In this document: piece by piece, positions 17,858-24,580 of the stretch | Layout of the letters: each line of letters starts with the position of its first letter | Numbering within the stretch: the stretch's first letter is position 1 | Assembly: GCA_002421865.1 (NCBI GenBank) | Contig: DISE01000036.1 | Coordinates: forward strand, 18,335-82,334 | DNA length: 64,000 nucleotides | From: Castellaniella sp. UBA6218 | Lineage (GTDB): Bacteria; Pseudomonadota; Gammaproteobacteria; Burkholderiales; Burkholderiaceae_B | Direction of reading: 5' to 3' | Translations under genes and position numbers: made by a program | The notes under the pieces: generated by a model | Told to the model about the DNA's origin: nothing | Database searches by the model: none | What the model saw: the letters and a program-made list of their open reading frames with translations, nothing else

Positions 17858-18048
17858 AATACAAGAGCGCAACGAATTTACGCTGGTCCAGCCCGGAGTC
17901 TATCGACATGATTGTCGATTTTGAGGACATCGGACCCGTGCCTTTTACCGCACTGCCGGACGACTGTGAGGAACACGGCCGGGAGCTGTATGCGCGCGCC
18001 GTGGCCGGGGAATTCGGCCCGATCACCGACGCTGAGGAGCAAAGCTGA
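17854..18048 (+). CDS. Small phage tail-region protein
   Basis: 64 residues from ATG 17854; the longer open frame upstream is a shadow of the previous gene. Start and stop overlap neighbours (ATGA before, one shared base after), which supports translation. The acidic C-terminus (DAEEQS) and the MIVDFEDIGPVPFTALPDDC segment resemble short proteins paired with tail fibres. No function assigned. Confidence 0.55.
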   Translation: MKYKSATNLRWSSPESIDMIVDFEDIGPVPFTALPDDCEEHGRELYARAVAGEFGPITDAEEQS

Positions 18049-19190
18049 TGCTGAACCGCTGGCAGAAAACTGTTGTCGACCGACAGGGCAATGTCATGCC
18101 GTGGGCTGCGCTCATGATCCGCAAAGAGGCTGATCAGATGCCGGCCACGGTCTACAGCGACCGGGAGGGCACGGATCCGTATCCGGCTGGGCAGGTCACG
18201 GCCGACGGCAACGGCTTCGCCTTCTTTTATGCGCAGGCCGGGGTGTATCGGATCACCGCACAGAGCCCGGCCATCGACTGGCGGGACGTGGGGATCGGTG
18301 CGCCGTTCGACCCTGACGCCCTGGGCACCGCCGCGGCGAGAGATGTCACCACATCCAGCACCGACTCCACGGCCGGGCGAGTGCTGAGGGTAGGGGATTT
18401 TGGGGTGGGCGGAAACGCGCCGCTTCTGACCGTCGGCACGGACCTGGATACGTTGGTCATCCCGGGATCGTACACGCTTGCAGGCACATACCCCAACAGT
18501 CCGCTTGGAGCGGCTACCACAACGACCGGGGTCATCGAAGTAATCCACCGGCTTTACCCTGGTGCAGGGTGCGTCCAAATCGCGTACCTCGGGAGCCTCG
18601 GTTTCTGGATGCGCCAGTTTTCTGACGGGGTGGTCGGCACTGCCTGGGTCGAGCTGTACCACAGCGGGAACAGCGGGAACCTGAGCAGCGATCTTCAATG
18701 GCTCGGCACCCCGGTGGGCGGGTACATCACGCCGCTGACGCCACCGCCCAAAGATGACCCGCGCTTTCGCTACGTGCTTTGCACTGCCGGTGAAACTGGC
18801 TCCGGCAAATACAACAATGGCATCCTGACCGGCGAAACCGTTACCGGCACCGCGCCGCTGGTCAATGCGGTTGCGACCGTGAGCCTTGCCGGAAGTCCTT
18901 TCAATGGGATGTCGATCCACCTGATCAATACCGAGGGGCGGTTTGTTGGAGCTGGGGCCTCCGAAGCGTTCGAGGATGACGCGCTCCAGAACATCCCCGG
19001 GGCCCTTACCGGCGTCAGCGCAACGGGCGCGTCGGGGGCATTCACCGCATTGGGCGCAGGTGCAGCGTCGATCGTCAACGAAGCAAATAGCCGCATGAAC
19101 ATCACGTTTGACCCATCCCGCGTCGCCCGCACATCCGACCACACACAACCCCGCACCCACCGTCTGCCACACTACCGGAGGATCCTCTAA
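18048..19190 (+). CDS. Tail fibre / receptor-binding protein candidate
   Basis: 380 residues. The N-terminus (LNRWQKTVVDRQGNVMPWAALMIRKEADQMPATVYSD) resembles the attachment domain of phage tail fibres. The rest is beta-rich and Gly/Thr/Ser-rich with repeat-like strands. The C-terminus has a trimming-site-like ARTSDHTQPRTH pattern, similar to the ARTADETRPRN motif found at the end of many tail fibres. It is the most likely receptor-binding determinant and is followed by a fibre-assembly-like gene. Confidence 0.72.
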   Translation: MLNRWQKTVVDRQGNVMPWAALMIRKEADQMPATVYSDREGTDPYPAGQVTADGNGFAFFYAQAGVYRITAQSPAIDWRDVGIGAPFDPDALGTAAARDVTTSSTDSTAGRVLRVGDFGVGGNAPLLTVGTDLDTLVIPGSYTLAGTYPNSPLGAATTTTGVIEVIHRLYPGAGCVQIAYLGSLGFWMRQFSDGVVGTAWVELYHSGNSGNLSSDLQWLGTPVGGYITPLTPPPKDDPRFRYVLCTAGETGSGKYNNGILTGETVTGTAPLVNAVATVSLAGSPFNGMSIHLINTEGRFVGAGASEAFEDDALQNIPGALTGVSATGASGAFTALGAGAASIVNEANSRMNITFDPSRVARTSDHTQPRTHRLPHYRRIL

Positions 19191-19639
19191 TGGCCTACGC
19201 AACCGCGGGCGGGGTATCCCGCGCTGATATGTCTGACGATCCCGCGTGGATCGAGATCGACGAAGACCAGTACGCCCAGGCGCTGGCCGGGATGGCTGCC
19301 GGGAAACAGGTCAGCATCGACGGCGGCTTTGCTGTGGTCGATCAGCCGGCGCCGGAAGAGCCTCCTGCGCCCGAGCCGGATCCGCCCGGGCCGCCGACAG
19401 TCGTTACCCGCGCTCAGGGGAAGGCTGCACTGATCCAAGCCGGCTTGTGGGATGACGTTCTGGCCTACGTCGATGCGATCACGGATCCGACCCAGCAGGC
19501 CCTGGCGCGCGTGGCGCTAGACGACACAACCGAGTGGCGGCGTGACAGCCCGTTTCTTGCGACCGCTGCGGCTGCACTGGGACTGACGGACCAGCAACTG
19601 GACGATCTGTTCGTCGCGGCTGCCGCCATCGTTCTGTAG
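19190..19639 (+). CDS. Probable tail fibre assembly / accessory protein
   Basis: 149 residues; ATG 19190 shares a base with the fibre stop and has a GGAGGAT ribosome site. An N-terminal strand-rich region is joined by a Pro/Glu/Asp-rich linker (about residues 52-69) to a helical C-terminal domain (RAQGKAALIQAGLWDDVLAYVDAI, LGLTDQQLDDLFVAAA). Helical proteins with this DUF-like C-terminus usually follow fibre genes. The role is inferred. Confidence 0.6.
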   Translation: MAYATAGGVSRADMSDDPAWIEIDEDQYAQALAGMAAGKQVSIDGGFAVVDQPAPEEPPAPEPDPPGPPTVVTRAQGKAALIQAGLWDDVLAYVDAITDPTQQALARVALDDTTEWRRDSPFLATAAAALGLTDQQLDDLFVAAAAIVL

Positions 19640-19660
19640 CCCCCTCAAACACTCAGATCA

Positions 19661-19688
19661 ACCGCCCGCCCTGCGCGGGTATTTTTTT
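19661..19688 (+). terminator. Terminator between tail and lysis modules
   Basis: CCCGC (19665-19669) pairs with GCGGG (19675-19679), followed by TATTTTTTT. It ends the tail transcript 12 bases before the first lysis gene. Confidence 0.75.
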
Positions 19689-19699
19689 GGAAACGCAGG

Positions 19700-20017
19700 A
19701 TGCAGATACCAGAAGAGGGCCTGTGGCCACTGATCGCGGGGGCCGCCGGGGCGGCGCTGTCGCTGCAATTTATCGAAGGCATGACGTGGAAGCAGAAAGG
19801 CGTCATGACGATCACGGGCACGCTCTCGGCGGCCCTGCTGACAACCCCGCTCATGGAGTGGGTTGGTATGCCGGCGTCCTGGTCCAACGGCATGAGCTTT
19901 CTGGTCGGCCTGTTCTCTTGGGCGGCTGTCGGCGGCGTGATGCACACCCTGCAGAAGGCCGACTGGTGGGGCCTGATCCAGGACGTCGTGCGCCGCATTT
20001 TCAATCGGGGGGCGTGA
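19700..20017 (+). CDS. Putative holin-like membrane protein
   Basis: 105 residues with hydrophobic segments at about 9-25, 38-53 and 60-82 and a basic C-terminus (RRIFNRGA). It heads the lysis cassette and is followed at once by a second small membrane protein and the endolysin. Holin function is inferred from topology and position; it could also be an antiholin partner. Confidence 0.65.
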   Translation: MQIPEEGLWPLIAGAAGAALSLQFIEGMTWKQKGVMTITGTLSAALLTTPLMEWVGMPASWSNGMSFLVGLFSWAAVGGVMHTLQKADWWGLIQDVVRRIFNRGA

Positions 20018-20304
20018 TGGTTATCACATTCATATCCGCACATCTGCTGATCGCCCTGGCGTGCTGCTGGGCGGTCGTGCGTCCGCACGTGGGCGAGGGC
20101 GTGCTGGGGAAATTCAGCTTGATTGTCCTGTGCTTCGCGTCGATCGCCTGCGCGGCCTGGGGCTGGATCCTGCCAGAGACCGTGGACCGGTCTGAGACTG
20201 TGTTCGCGGTGGCCGCCGCTGGGCTGGCCGGGCGCTGCTACTGGATCAAGGCGTGTTTGCCGGTGCGCCGGCACATCAAACGGAGGATCCGTAAATGCAA
20301 TTGA
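20017..20304 (+). CDS. Second small lysis-cassette membrane protein
   Basis: 95 residues from ATG 20017, which shares a base with the previous stop. Three short hydrophobic segments (about 2-20, 32-51, 58-75) are followed by a very basic tail (RRHIKRRIRKCN). Such a pair of small membrane proteins before an endolysin is usual for holin plus antiholin or pinholin. Which of the two is the pore former cannot be told. Confidence 0.6.
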   Translation: MVITFISAHLLIALACCWAVVRPHVGEGVLGKFSLIVLCFASIACAAWGWILPETVDRSETVFAVAAAGLAGRCYWIKACLPVRRHIKRRIRKCN

Positions 20305-20741
20305 CCCAACATTTCTCCCTGGCCGAATTCACGCGCTCCGATACCGCGCGGATGCTGGGGATCGACAACACGCCGACCCGGCACCACCTTGCCAACCTCC
20401 ATGTCCTGGCGGCCAAGTTGGAGGAGGTGAGGGCGCTGTTCGGCTGCCCGATCATCATCACGTCCGGATATCGGTCGCCGGCGCTCAATGCCGCGGTGGA
20501 TGGGTCGGCCACGTCGTCGCACTGTGAGGGCCTGGCCGCTGATTTCCACATCCCCGCGTTCGGCCCGGATCAGGCCGTAGCCCAGGCCATCGCGGATTCC
20601 GCGCTGGAGTTCGACCAACTCATCTTCGAGCAGGCCCGTACGCACTGGGTACACCTGGGCGTCGGCGACCGCATGCGCCGCGAGGTGCTGTCCTGGCGAT
20701 CCGGCCGCGGGTATCAGCGCGGCATTGTGAGGATCGCATGA
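20295..20741 (+). CDS. M15-family endolysin (peptidase M15_3, D-Ala-D-Ala carboxypeptidase-like)
   Basis: 148 residues, normal for phage M15 endolysins. The zinc site is complete: SxHxxGxAxD is present as SSHCEGLAAD with His76 and Asp83, and the third ligand is His120 in HWVHLG. It should cut the peptide stem of peptidoglycan. There is no signal peptide, so it needs a holin to reach the periplasm. GGAGGATC lies upstream of the start and the gene overlaps the basic tail of the preceding protein. Confidence 0.92.
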   Translation: MQLTQHFSLAEFTRSDTARMLGIDNTPTRHHLANLHVLAAKLEEVRALFGCPIIITSGYRSPALNAAVDGSATSSHCEGLAADFHIPAFGPDQAVAQAIADSALEFDQLIFEQARTHWVHLGVGDRMRREVLSWRSGRGYQRGIVRIA

Positions 20742-21130
20742 TCACCGCCGCACTCAAGGCCCTGGCCGGCTGGAAAGGCTACGCGGCGGCCGCGCTGGCC
20801 GGCATCCTGATCGCTGGGCCGGCTGTGTGGACGGTACAGGACTGGCGCTACGACGCCAAGATCGCCGGCATGGAGCGCGACCAGGCCGTGGCCGACGCTC
20901 AGGTATCCCGCCAGGCCCTGAGCCAGCTGCAGGCCGACATCGATGCCGTGGCCGCTGCTGGCCGCCGAGCTGCTGCGGTGGGTCCGTCGCTCACGGCTCA
21001 GATCAACAAAATCACCGGAGCTCTGAAAGATGCGCCTCCTTTGCCTGATAACTGCCGCCCTGATCCTGTCCGGATGCGCAGCCTCACCGATTCGGTTCGT
21101 GCCGCGAACCGTGCCGCCGCTGGACAGTGA
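20738..21130 (+). CDS. Rz-like inner membrane spanin
   Basis: 130 residues with one N-terminal membrane anchor (about 15-34) followed by a long periplasmic helix (MERDQAVADAQVSRQALSQLQAD), which is the i-spanin plan. The start overlaps the endolysin stop by 4 bases. The o-spanin gene lies in another frame inside its 3' end. The pair would fuse inner and outer membranes at the final lysis step. Confidence 0.85.
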   Translation: MITAALKALAGWKGYAAAALAGILIAGPAVWTVQDWRYDAKIAGMERDQAVADAQVSRQALSQLQADIDAVAAAGRRAAAVGPSLTAQINKITGALKDAPPLPDNCRPDPVRMRSLTDSVRAANRAAAGQ

Positions 21131-21284
21131 GCTGGCGCAGCCGTGCCCGCAGATCCCTGATCCGCCCGCCGGCGACTACGATGCCTGGCAGGCCTGGGTG
21201 CAGGATCGGGTGCTGGTGGCGTATGGGGTATGTGCGGCCAGGCACCGGGAGACGGTGGGGGCCTATGATTCGTTGCGCAAATGA
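21030..21284 (+). CDS. Rz1-like outer membrane lipoprotein spanin
   Basis: 84 residues, starting inside Rz in a different frame. The signal peptide ends in LSGC with Cys16 lipidated. The mature part is Pro-rich (PRTVPPLDSELAQPCPQIPDPPAGDY), typical of Rz1. It extends past the end of Rz, the common overlapped rather than fully embedded arrangement. Confidence 0.85.
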   Translation: MRLLCLITAALILSGCAASPIRFVPRTVPPLDSELAQPCPQIPDPPAGDYDAWQAWVQDRVLVAYGVCAARHRETVGAYDSLRK

Positions 21285-21508
21285 AACCGAAACTTACGGG
21301 CCATGGGAGTCCATGGCCCGTAAGTGCTAGGTTGCAACACTATGCCCCGATCTCATTTGCGCGTATTGTTGCGCAGCACGATTCGGAACGGCTTGCCGTT
21401 AGGGCGACGGATTACCCGGCCTTTCACGGTGATGGTCATCCTGTAGATGACTCTTTCAACATCGCTCTCAAACATGGTTATGTCCTAAGAGGCGATTCCA
21501 GCATCTAA
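21281..21508 (+). CDS. Doubtful 75-residue ORF after Rz1
   Basis: ATG 21281 overlaps the Rz1 stop by 4 bases, which would suggest coupling. However, a perfect inverted repeat fills codons 4-15 and the translation has no recognisable features. It is either a small phage gene or chance coding across a structured interval. I favour non-coding but cannot exclude translation. Confidence 0.3.
   Translation: MKPKLTGHGSPWPVSARLQHYAPISFARIVAQHDSERLAVRATDYPAFHGDGHPVDDSFNIALKHGYVLRGDSSI
21292..21325 (+). repeat. Perfect 15-bp inverted repeat (hairpin)
   Basis: Arms ACTTACGGGCCATGG (21292-21306) and CCATGGCCCGTAAGT (21311-21325) are exact reverse complements around a GAGT loop. No T-run follows. It is flanked by an outer 10-bp pair, GCGCAAATGA (21275-21284) and TCATTTGCGC (21353-21362). 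Possible roles are a transcript-end stabiliser, a bidirectional block or a protein-binding site. Confidence 0.85.
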
Positions 21509-21648
21509 CTTGATTGACAATCAGGAAGGTTCCTGATTAGACTACTCGGCCAAGCTTCAGTAGTAATCAAGACACATTGCTCATGGAATCTTTGAGCTTT
21601 GTGTTTTCCGAGGGTTTCAGGCGTTGGCGCGCTTGAAACCCTTTTTTC
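21509..21648 (+). promoter_or_regulatory. Promoter with operator-like spacer and candidate short transcript
   Basis: TTGACA (21514-21519) and TAGACT (21538-21543) are separated by 18 bp. The spacer is the perfect palindrome ATCAGGAA-GG-TTCCTGAT (21520-21537), so a bound repressor would block RNA polymerase. Downstream there is no convincing open frame before the terminator at 21612-21650, which would give an RNA of about 100 nt. The 364-base interval from 21285 to 21648 contains only this, the inverted repeat above and the doubtful ORF. Confidence 0.55.
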
Positions 21649-21650
21649 TT
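21612..21650 (+). terminator. Strong intrinsic terminator
   Basis: GGGTTTCA (21612-21619) pairs with TGAAACCC (21634-21641), with further GC pairing inside the loop. Seven T follow at 21642-21648. It points in the plus direction and abuts the stop of the minus-strand ImmA gene, so it closes the lysis or short-RNA transcript. Confidence 0.88.
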
Positions 21651-22203
21651 ATAGAACACCTTGTTTTTTCAGCTGCCTGAGCCGTCTATTTGCCGCTGTT
21701 TCGGAGACTTGGTATTCCATTACAAGGTGCGTTGGCGCGCTCAGCCTCTTGCGTCGAATGTCTTCCATTGGCATCAGGAATTCAGCGGCGAACTGGTTTG
21801 CTTGCCACTCACTGTCCTCGTAAGGCTTGATGGCGGCAAAGCCAGCGGTTTCGCGATGAAAGGCCCTGGCGTGGCTTAGGGCTAGGTGTCCGAGTTCATG
21901 AATTACCGTGAAACGTGCTCTCGGGGAGTCTTTGCAGGCACCATCGTAGGTTCCTTCGCTCAAGAAAATGACCCCTCCCTCCGGCATGCAGCATGCCTCC
22001 ACGCCATCGGGCAACATGCTTGCTGGAACCACATCGTAAGTAATGCCCCAGTCGGTCATGTTTTCTATGAACTCCCCCAGACTGAAAAATCCTTGATCTG
22101 AGGGGAGGTCGAACAACTCGCGGACATGCATTGCGTGTTCACGGATGTCCTGAATGCTTCTTGGCGGAACTCGAAAGCCGCGACTAACTGATGGCCCGAA
22201 CAT
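21649..22203 (-). CDS. ImmA/IrrE family metallopeptidase
   Basis: 184 residues. The zinc motif HELGH is at residues 102-106 and a downstream E132 in SEWQANQFAAEF fits the third ligand and the family pattern, followed by the typical FLMP. Members cleave a partner Xre repressor to induce a mobile element, as ImmA does to ImmR in ICEBs1. It lies 4 bases downstream of the Xre gene in the same direction, which supports the pairing. A helical N-terminal segment of about 45 residues precedes the peptidase domain. Confidence 0.85.
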   Translation of the reverse strand: MFGPSVSRGFRVPPRSIQDIREHAMHVRELFDLPSDQGFFSLGEFIENMTDWGITYDVVPASMLPDGVEACCMPEGGVIFLSEGTYDGACKDSPRARFTVIHELGHLALSHARAFHRETAGFAAIKPYEDSEWQANQFAAEFLMPMEDIRRKRLSAPTHLVMEYQVSETAANRRLRQLKKQGVL

Positions 22204-22207
22204 GGCG

Positions 22208-22558
22208 CTACTCCTCCTTCTTATTCAGAAGTTGCATAAATTTCTTAATCTGCTCGTCCGTCAATCTTGCGCGGGCGAAGCCGGAGACCATCATCATTTG
22301 TTGGGGGTTCATCCCTTTTAGGGGGACAGATTCGTTCGATACATCCGCCAGCTGCTGTAGGTTGTCCACCGCTACCCCCCGCTCACGGAAAAAATCATGA
22401 ATTTTCCGAACCCATTCGTCCGGTACCTTTTTGCGGCCTACTTCCATTCCGCTCAAATATGCTGCTGTGACCCCAAGGGTTTTTGCCATCGCTTGCAATG
22501 TAACCTTGGCATCGATTCTGGCCTTGCGGACAGCGCTCCCGAATGCGGTAAGGTTCAT
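22208..22558 (-). CDS. Xre-family repressor, probable ImmA partner
   Basis: 116 residues. The N-terminal helix-turn-helix (about 5-60) reads FGSAVRKARIDAKVTLQAMAKTLGVTAAYLSGMEVG. A C-terminal helical part (about 85-116) may be the dimerisation or cleavage region. An AGGAG ribosome site lies 6-10 bases upstream of the ATG. Operator-like TTACC/GGTAA repeats lie upstream in the promoter region, suggesting autoregulation. It is likely the lysogeny repressor or the control of the short unit at 21514. Confidence 0.85.
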   Translation of the reverse strand: MNLTAFGSAVRKARIDAKVTLQAMAKTLGVTAAYLSGMEVGRKKVPDEWVRKIHDFFRERGVAVDNLQQLADVSNESVPLKGMNPQQMMMVSGFARARLTDEQIKKFMQLLNKKEE

Positions 22559-22600
22559 GCCAATCTCCTGTATGTGGTTGATCCCATACCAACCAACGCG

Positions 22601-22680
22601 TTTATATTACCGATCAGGTAAATAAAAATCAATAGATAGTTCTCAAAGCTGGGCTAGGGTTAGTAGGTATTTACCCCATA
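22601..22680 (-). promoter_or_regulatory. Operator-like repeats upstream of the Xre gene
   Basis: TTACC-GATCA-GGTAA at 22607-22621 is a near-palindrome, and GGTATTTACC at 22666-22675 carries the same half-sites in inverted order. The interval is AT-rich compared with neighbours. Both are good candidates for Xre binding. The first shares the ATCAGG core with the palindrome at 21520-21537. Confidence 0.5.
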
Positions 22681-22712
22681 CCCTCACAGCACCAGGGCAG
22701 GGCGCCGGGCGC

Positions 22713-22736
22713 AAAAAAGCCCGCGCTGGGGCGGGC
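22713..22736 (-). terminator. Minus-strand terminator
   Basis: Read on the minus strand, GCCCGC-CCCAGC-GCGGGC is followed by six T. It would stop transcription entering the Xre region from the tRNA side. Confidence 0.8.
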
Positions 22737-22749
22737 AGAAAACTACTGA

Positions 22750-22781
22750 ATATGTGATGGCCTCACATATCGGCTCACATA
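22750..22781. repeat. ATATGTGA/TCACATAT inverted repeat plus a third copy
   Basis: ATATGTGA (22750-22757) and TCACATAT (22763-22770) form a perfect inverted repeat. TCACATA recurs at 22775-22781. Clustered short repeats about 50 bp from a tRNA 3' end fit arm-type integrase or excisionase sites, but the protein is not in the window. Confidence 0.4.
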
Positions 22782-22786
22782 CAGGC

Positions 22787-22821
22787 AAAACAAAAGGACC
22801 TAGGCTTGCGCCTAAGTCCTT
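22787..22821 (-). terminator. tRNA-Asn terminator
   Basis: On the minus strand AAGGACTTAGGC-GCAA-GCCTAGGTCCTT forms a 12-bp stem with one G-T pair, a GNRA loop and a T-rich tail. It begins 8 bases after the tRNA 3' end. Confidence 0.82.
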
Positions 22822-22829
22822 GAATTTCT

Positions 22830-22905
22830 TGGCTCCCCGACCAGGGCTCGAACCTGGGACCTGCGGATTAACAGTCCGTCGCTCTACCGACTGAGCTATC
22901 GGGGA
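22830..22905 (-). tRNA. tRNA-Asn (anticodon GTT)
   Basis: 76 nt on the minus strand. The acceptor stem TCCCCGA pairs with TCGGGGA, the CCA end is encoded (22830-22832 on plus reads TGG), the D-loop is AGCTCAGTCGGTAGAGC, the anticodon loop is CTGTTAA with GTT, and the T-arm has GGTTCGAGCCC. Its 3' end faces the prophage, the usual orientation for a tRNA used as an attachment site. Confidence 0.95.
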
Positions 22906-22954
22906 ACTGCGAAGAAGCGAAACTATAGCATAAATTTTGATGCGTGCACAAAGT

Positions 22955-24580
22955 TCAATGTGCGCCGGCTGCCGCACCCGATCCGCCGTGGGCCGCCGAC
23001 TTCGGTCGGGCCAGCCAGATGAGGCCGATCAGGACCAGGAAGATCAGCGCCGAAGCGTAGAAGATGTCGGTGGCCGACATCGTATAGGCCTGCTGATTGA
23101 TCACCCGGTCCAGCATGCCGGCGCCTTGCTGCGGATCCACGCCCAGGCCCTGCAGACCGCCCATGATGTGGTCGAAAGCCGGTTCGCCGGGGCGGGCGAC
23201 TTCCGTCAGGCGGCTGTGATGCAGCGTGGCGCGATTGTCCCAGATCGTTGTGGTGATCGAAGTCCCGAAGGCCCCGCACACGAGGCGGAAGAAGTTCGAC
23301 AGGCCGGCGGCCGCGGGGATCCGGTCGGGGCTCAGCCCCGACAAGGAGATCGTCGTCAGCGGGATGAAGAACGTCGCCATGGCCGCTCCCTGGATGAAGG
23401 TGGGCAGCATCACGGCATACAGATCCACGCTGGTGTTGAACTGGGCGCGCATATAGCTGATCAGGGCGAAGATCAGGAAAGCGATGGTGGCGATCGGACG
23501 CGGGTCGTGACGGGCCAGCAGTTTGCCCACCACCGGAGACAGGATGATGGCCAGGATGCCCACCGGCGCCGAGGCTATGCCCGCCCAGGTGGCCGTATAG
23601 CCCATGGTGTTCTGCAGCCACAGGGGCAGCAGCACGACGGTGCCGAAGAACACGCCGTAGGCGACCGACAGCGCGATGGTGCCGGAGGTGAAGTTGCGCT
23701 GTGCGAACAGGGTCAGGTCCACCACCGGGTGCGCGGCGGTCAGTTCCCAGATCACGAAGTAGACGAAGGCGACGACCGTAACCACGGCCAGCACACAGAT
23801 CAGCGGGCTGGCGAACCATTCGAGTTCTTTGCCCTTGTCCAGAATCAGCTGCAGGGCCCCCACCCAGACGACCAGCAGGAACAGGCCCATGCGGTCGATG
23901 GGCCGGTTGACACGGCGCGAGTCGCGCGTCTTGTAGACCTGCCACGAAGCCCATCCGGCAAGCAGGCCGATCGGCACGTTGATGTAGAAGATCCAGGACC
24001 AGGCATAGTTGTCCGAGATCCAGCCGCCCAGCAGCGGCCCGGCGATGGGACCGACCAGGATCGTCATGGACCAGAGCGCCAGGGCCATGCCCGCCTTGGC
24101 CCTCGGGTAGCTGGCCAGCATCAGGGACTGTGACAGGGGGATCATCGGCCCGGCCACGGCGCCTTGCAGCACGCGGAAGAACACCAGGGATTCCAGCGAC
24201 CAGGCGAAGCCGCACAACCAGGAACTGAGAACGAACAGCAGCACCGACAACACGAACAGGCGCACCTGTCCGAAGCGCTGCGTCAGCCAGCCCGTCAACG
24301 GCACGGTGATGGCGTTGGCCACGGCGAACGAGGTGATCACCCAGGTGCCCTGGGTGGCGCTGACCCCCAGATCACCAGCGATGGTGGGGATGGAGACGTT
24401 GGCGATCGATGAGTCCAGCACGTTCATGAAAACGGCTGCCGACAGGGCGATGGTGCCAAAGGCGCGGGTGCTGCCTTCCAGGGGCGGGTAGCCCCCGGCG
24501 GGCGGCTGGGCCGGGGCGGTGGACGCGGATTCCGGCTCCTTGCCGGTTGCGTCTTCCAGGGAAGCGGGCGTGGTGCTCAT
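22955..24580 (-). CDS. emrB: DHA2-family (EmrB/QacA-type) multidrug efflux permease
   Basis: 541 residues with about 14 membrane segments after a soluble N-terminus of about 40 residues. Family motifs are present: the first helix with VFMNVLDSSIANVSIPTIAGDLG, the loop GWLTQRFGQVRLF (motif A-like), RVLQGAVAGPMIPLSQ, and the antiporter motif C region GPIAGPLLGGWISDNYAWSWIFYINVPIG. It exports drugs by proton antiport through the tripartite pump with EmrA and the outer membrane factor. Its ATG overlaps the emrA stop by 4 bases, and the operon is read outer membrane factor, emrA, emrB. Confidence 0.92.
   Translation of the reverse strand: MSTTPASLEDATGKEPESASTAPAQPPAGGYPPLEGSTRAFGTIALSAAVFMNVLDSSIANVSIPTIAGDLGVSATQGTWVITSFAVANAITVPLTGWLTQRFGQVRLFVLSVLLFVLSSWLCGFAWSLESLVFFRVLQGAVAGPMIPLSQSLMLASYPRAKAGMALALWSMTILVGPIAGPLLGGWISDNYAWSWIFYINVPIGLLAGWASWQVYKTRDSRRVNRPIDRMGLFLLVVWVGALQLILDKGKELEWFASPLICVLAVVTVVAFVYFVIWELTAAHPVVDLTLFAQRNFTSGTIALSVAYGVFFGTVVLLPLWLQNTMGYTATWAGIASAPVGILAIILSPVVGKLLARHDPRPIATIAFLIFALISYMRAQFNTSVDLYAVMLPTFIQGAAMATFFIPLTTISLSGLSPDRIPAAAGLSNFFRLVCGAFGTSITTTIWDNRATLHHSRLTEVARPGEPAFDHIMGGLQGLGVDPQQGAGMLDRVINQQAYTMSATDIFYASALIFLVLIGLIWLARPKSAAHGGSGAAAGAH

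Noticed and set aside
21281..21508. Lysis-associated gene after Rz1
   Set aside because: The only support is a 4-base overlap; the hairpin falls inside the first codons and no family is recognised. It is kept as a low-confidence feature, not as a called gene with a function.
1..22900. Complete prophage within the window
   Set aside because: There is no integrase, no replication or early region, and the first gene is cut by the edge, so the left part must lie outside.
22684..22977. 97-residue ORF reading through the tRNA gene (contains SIAQSVERR)
   Set aside because: The sequence is the well-known false translation of a tRNA gene and its flanks, so it is not a gene.
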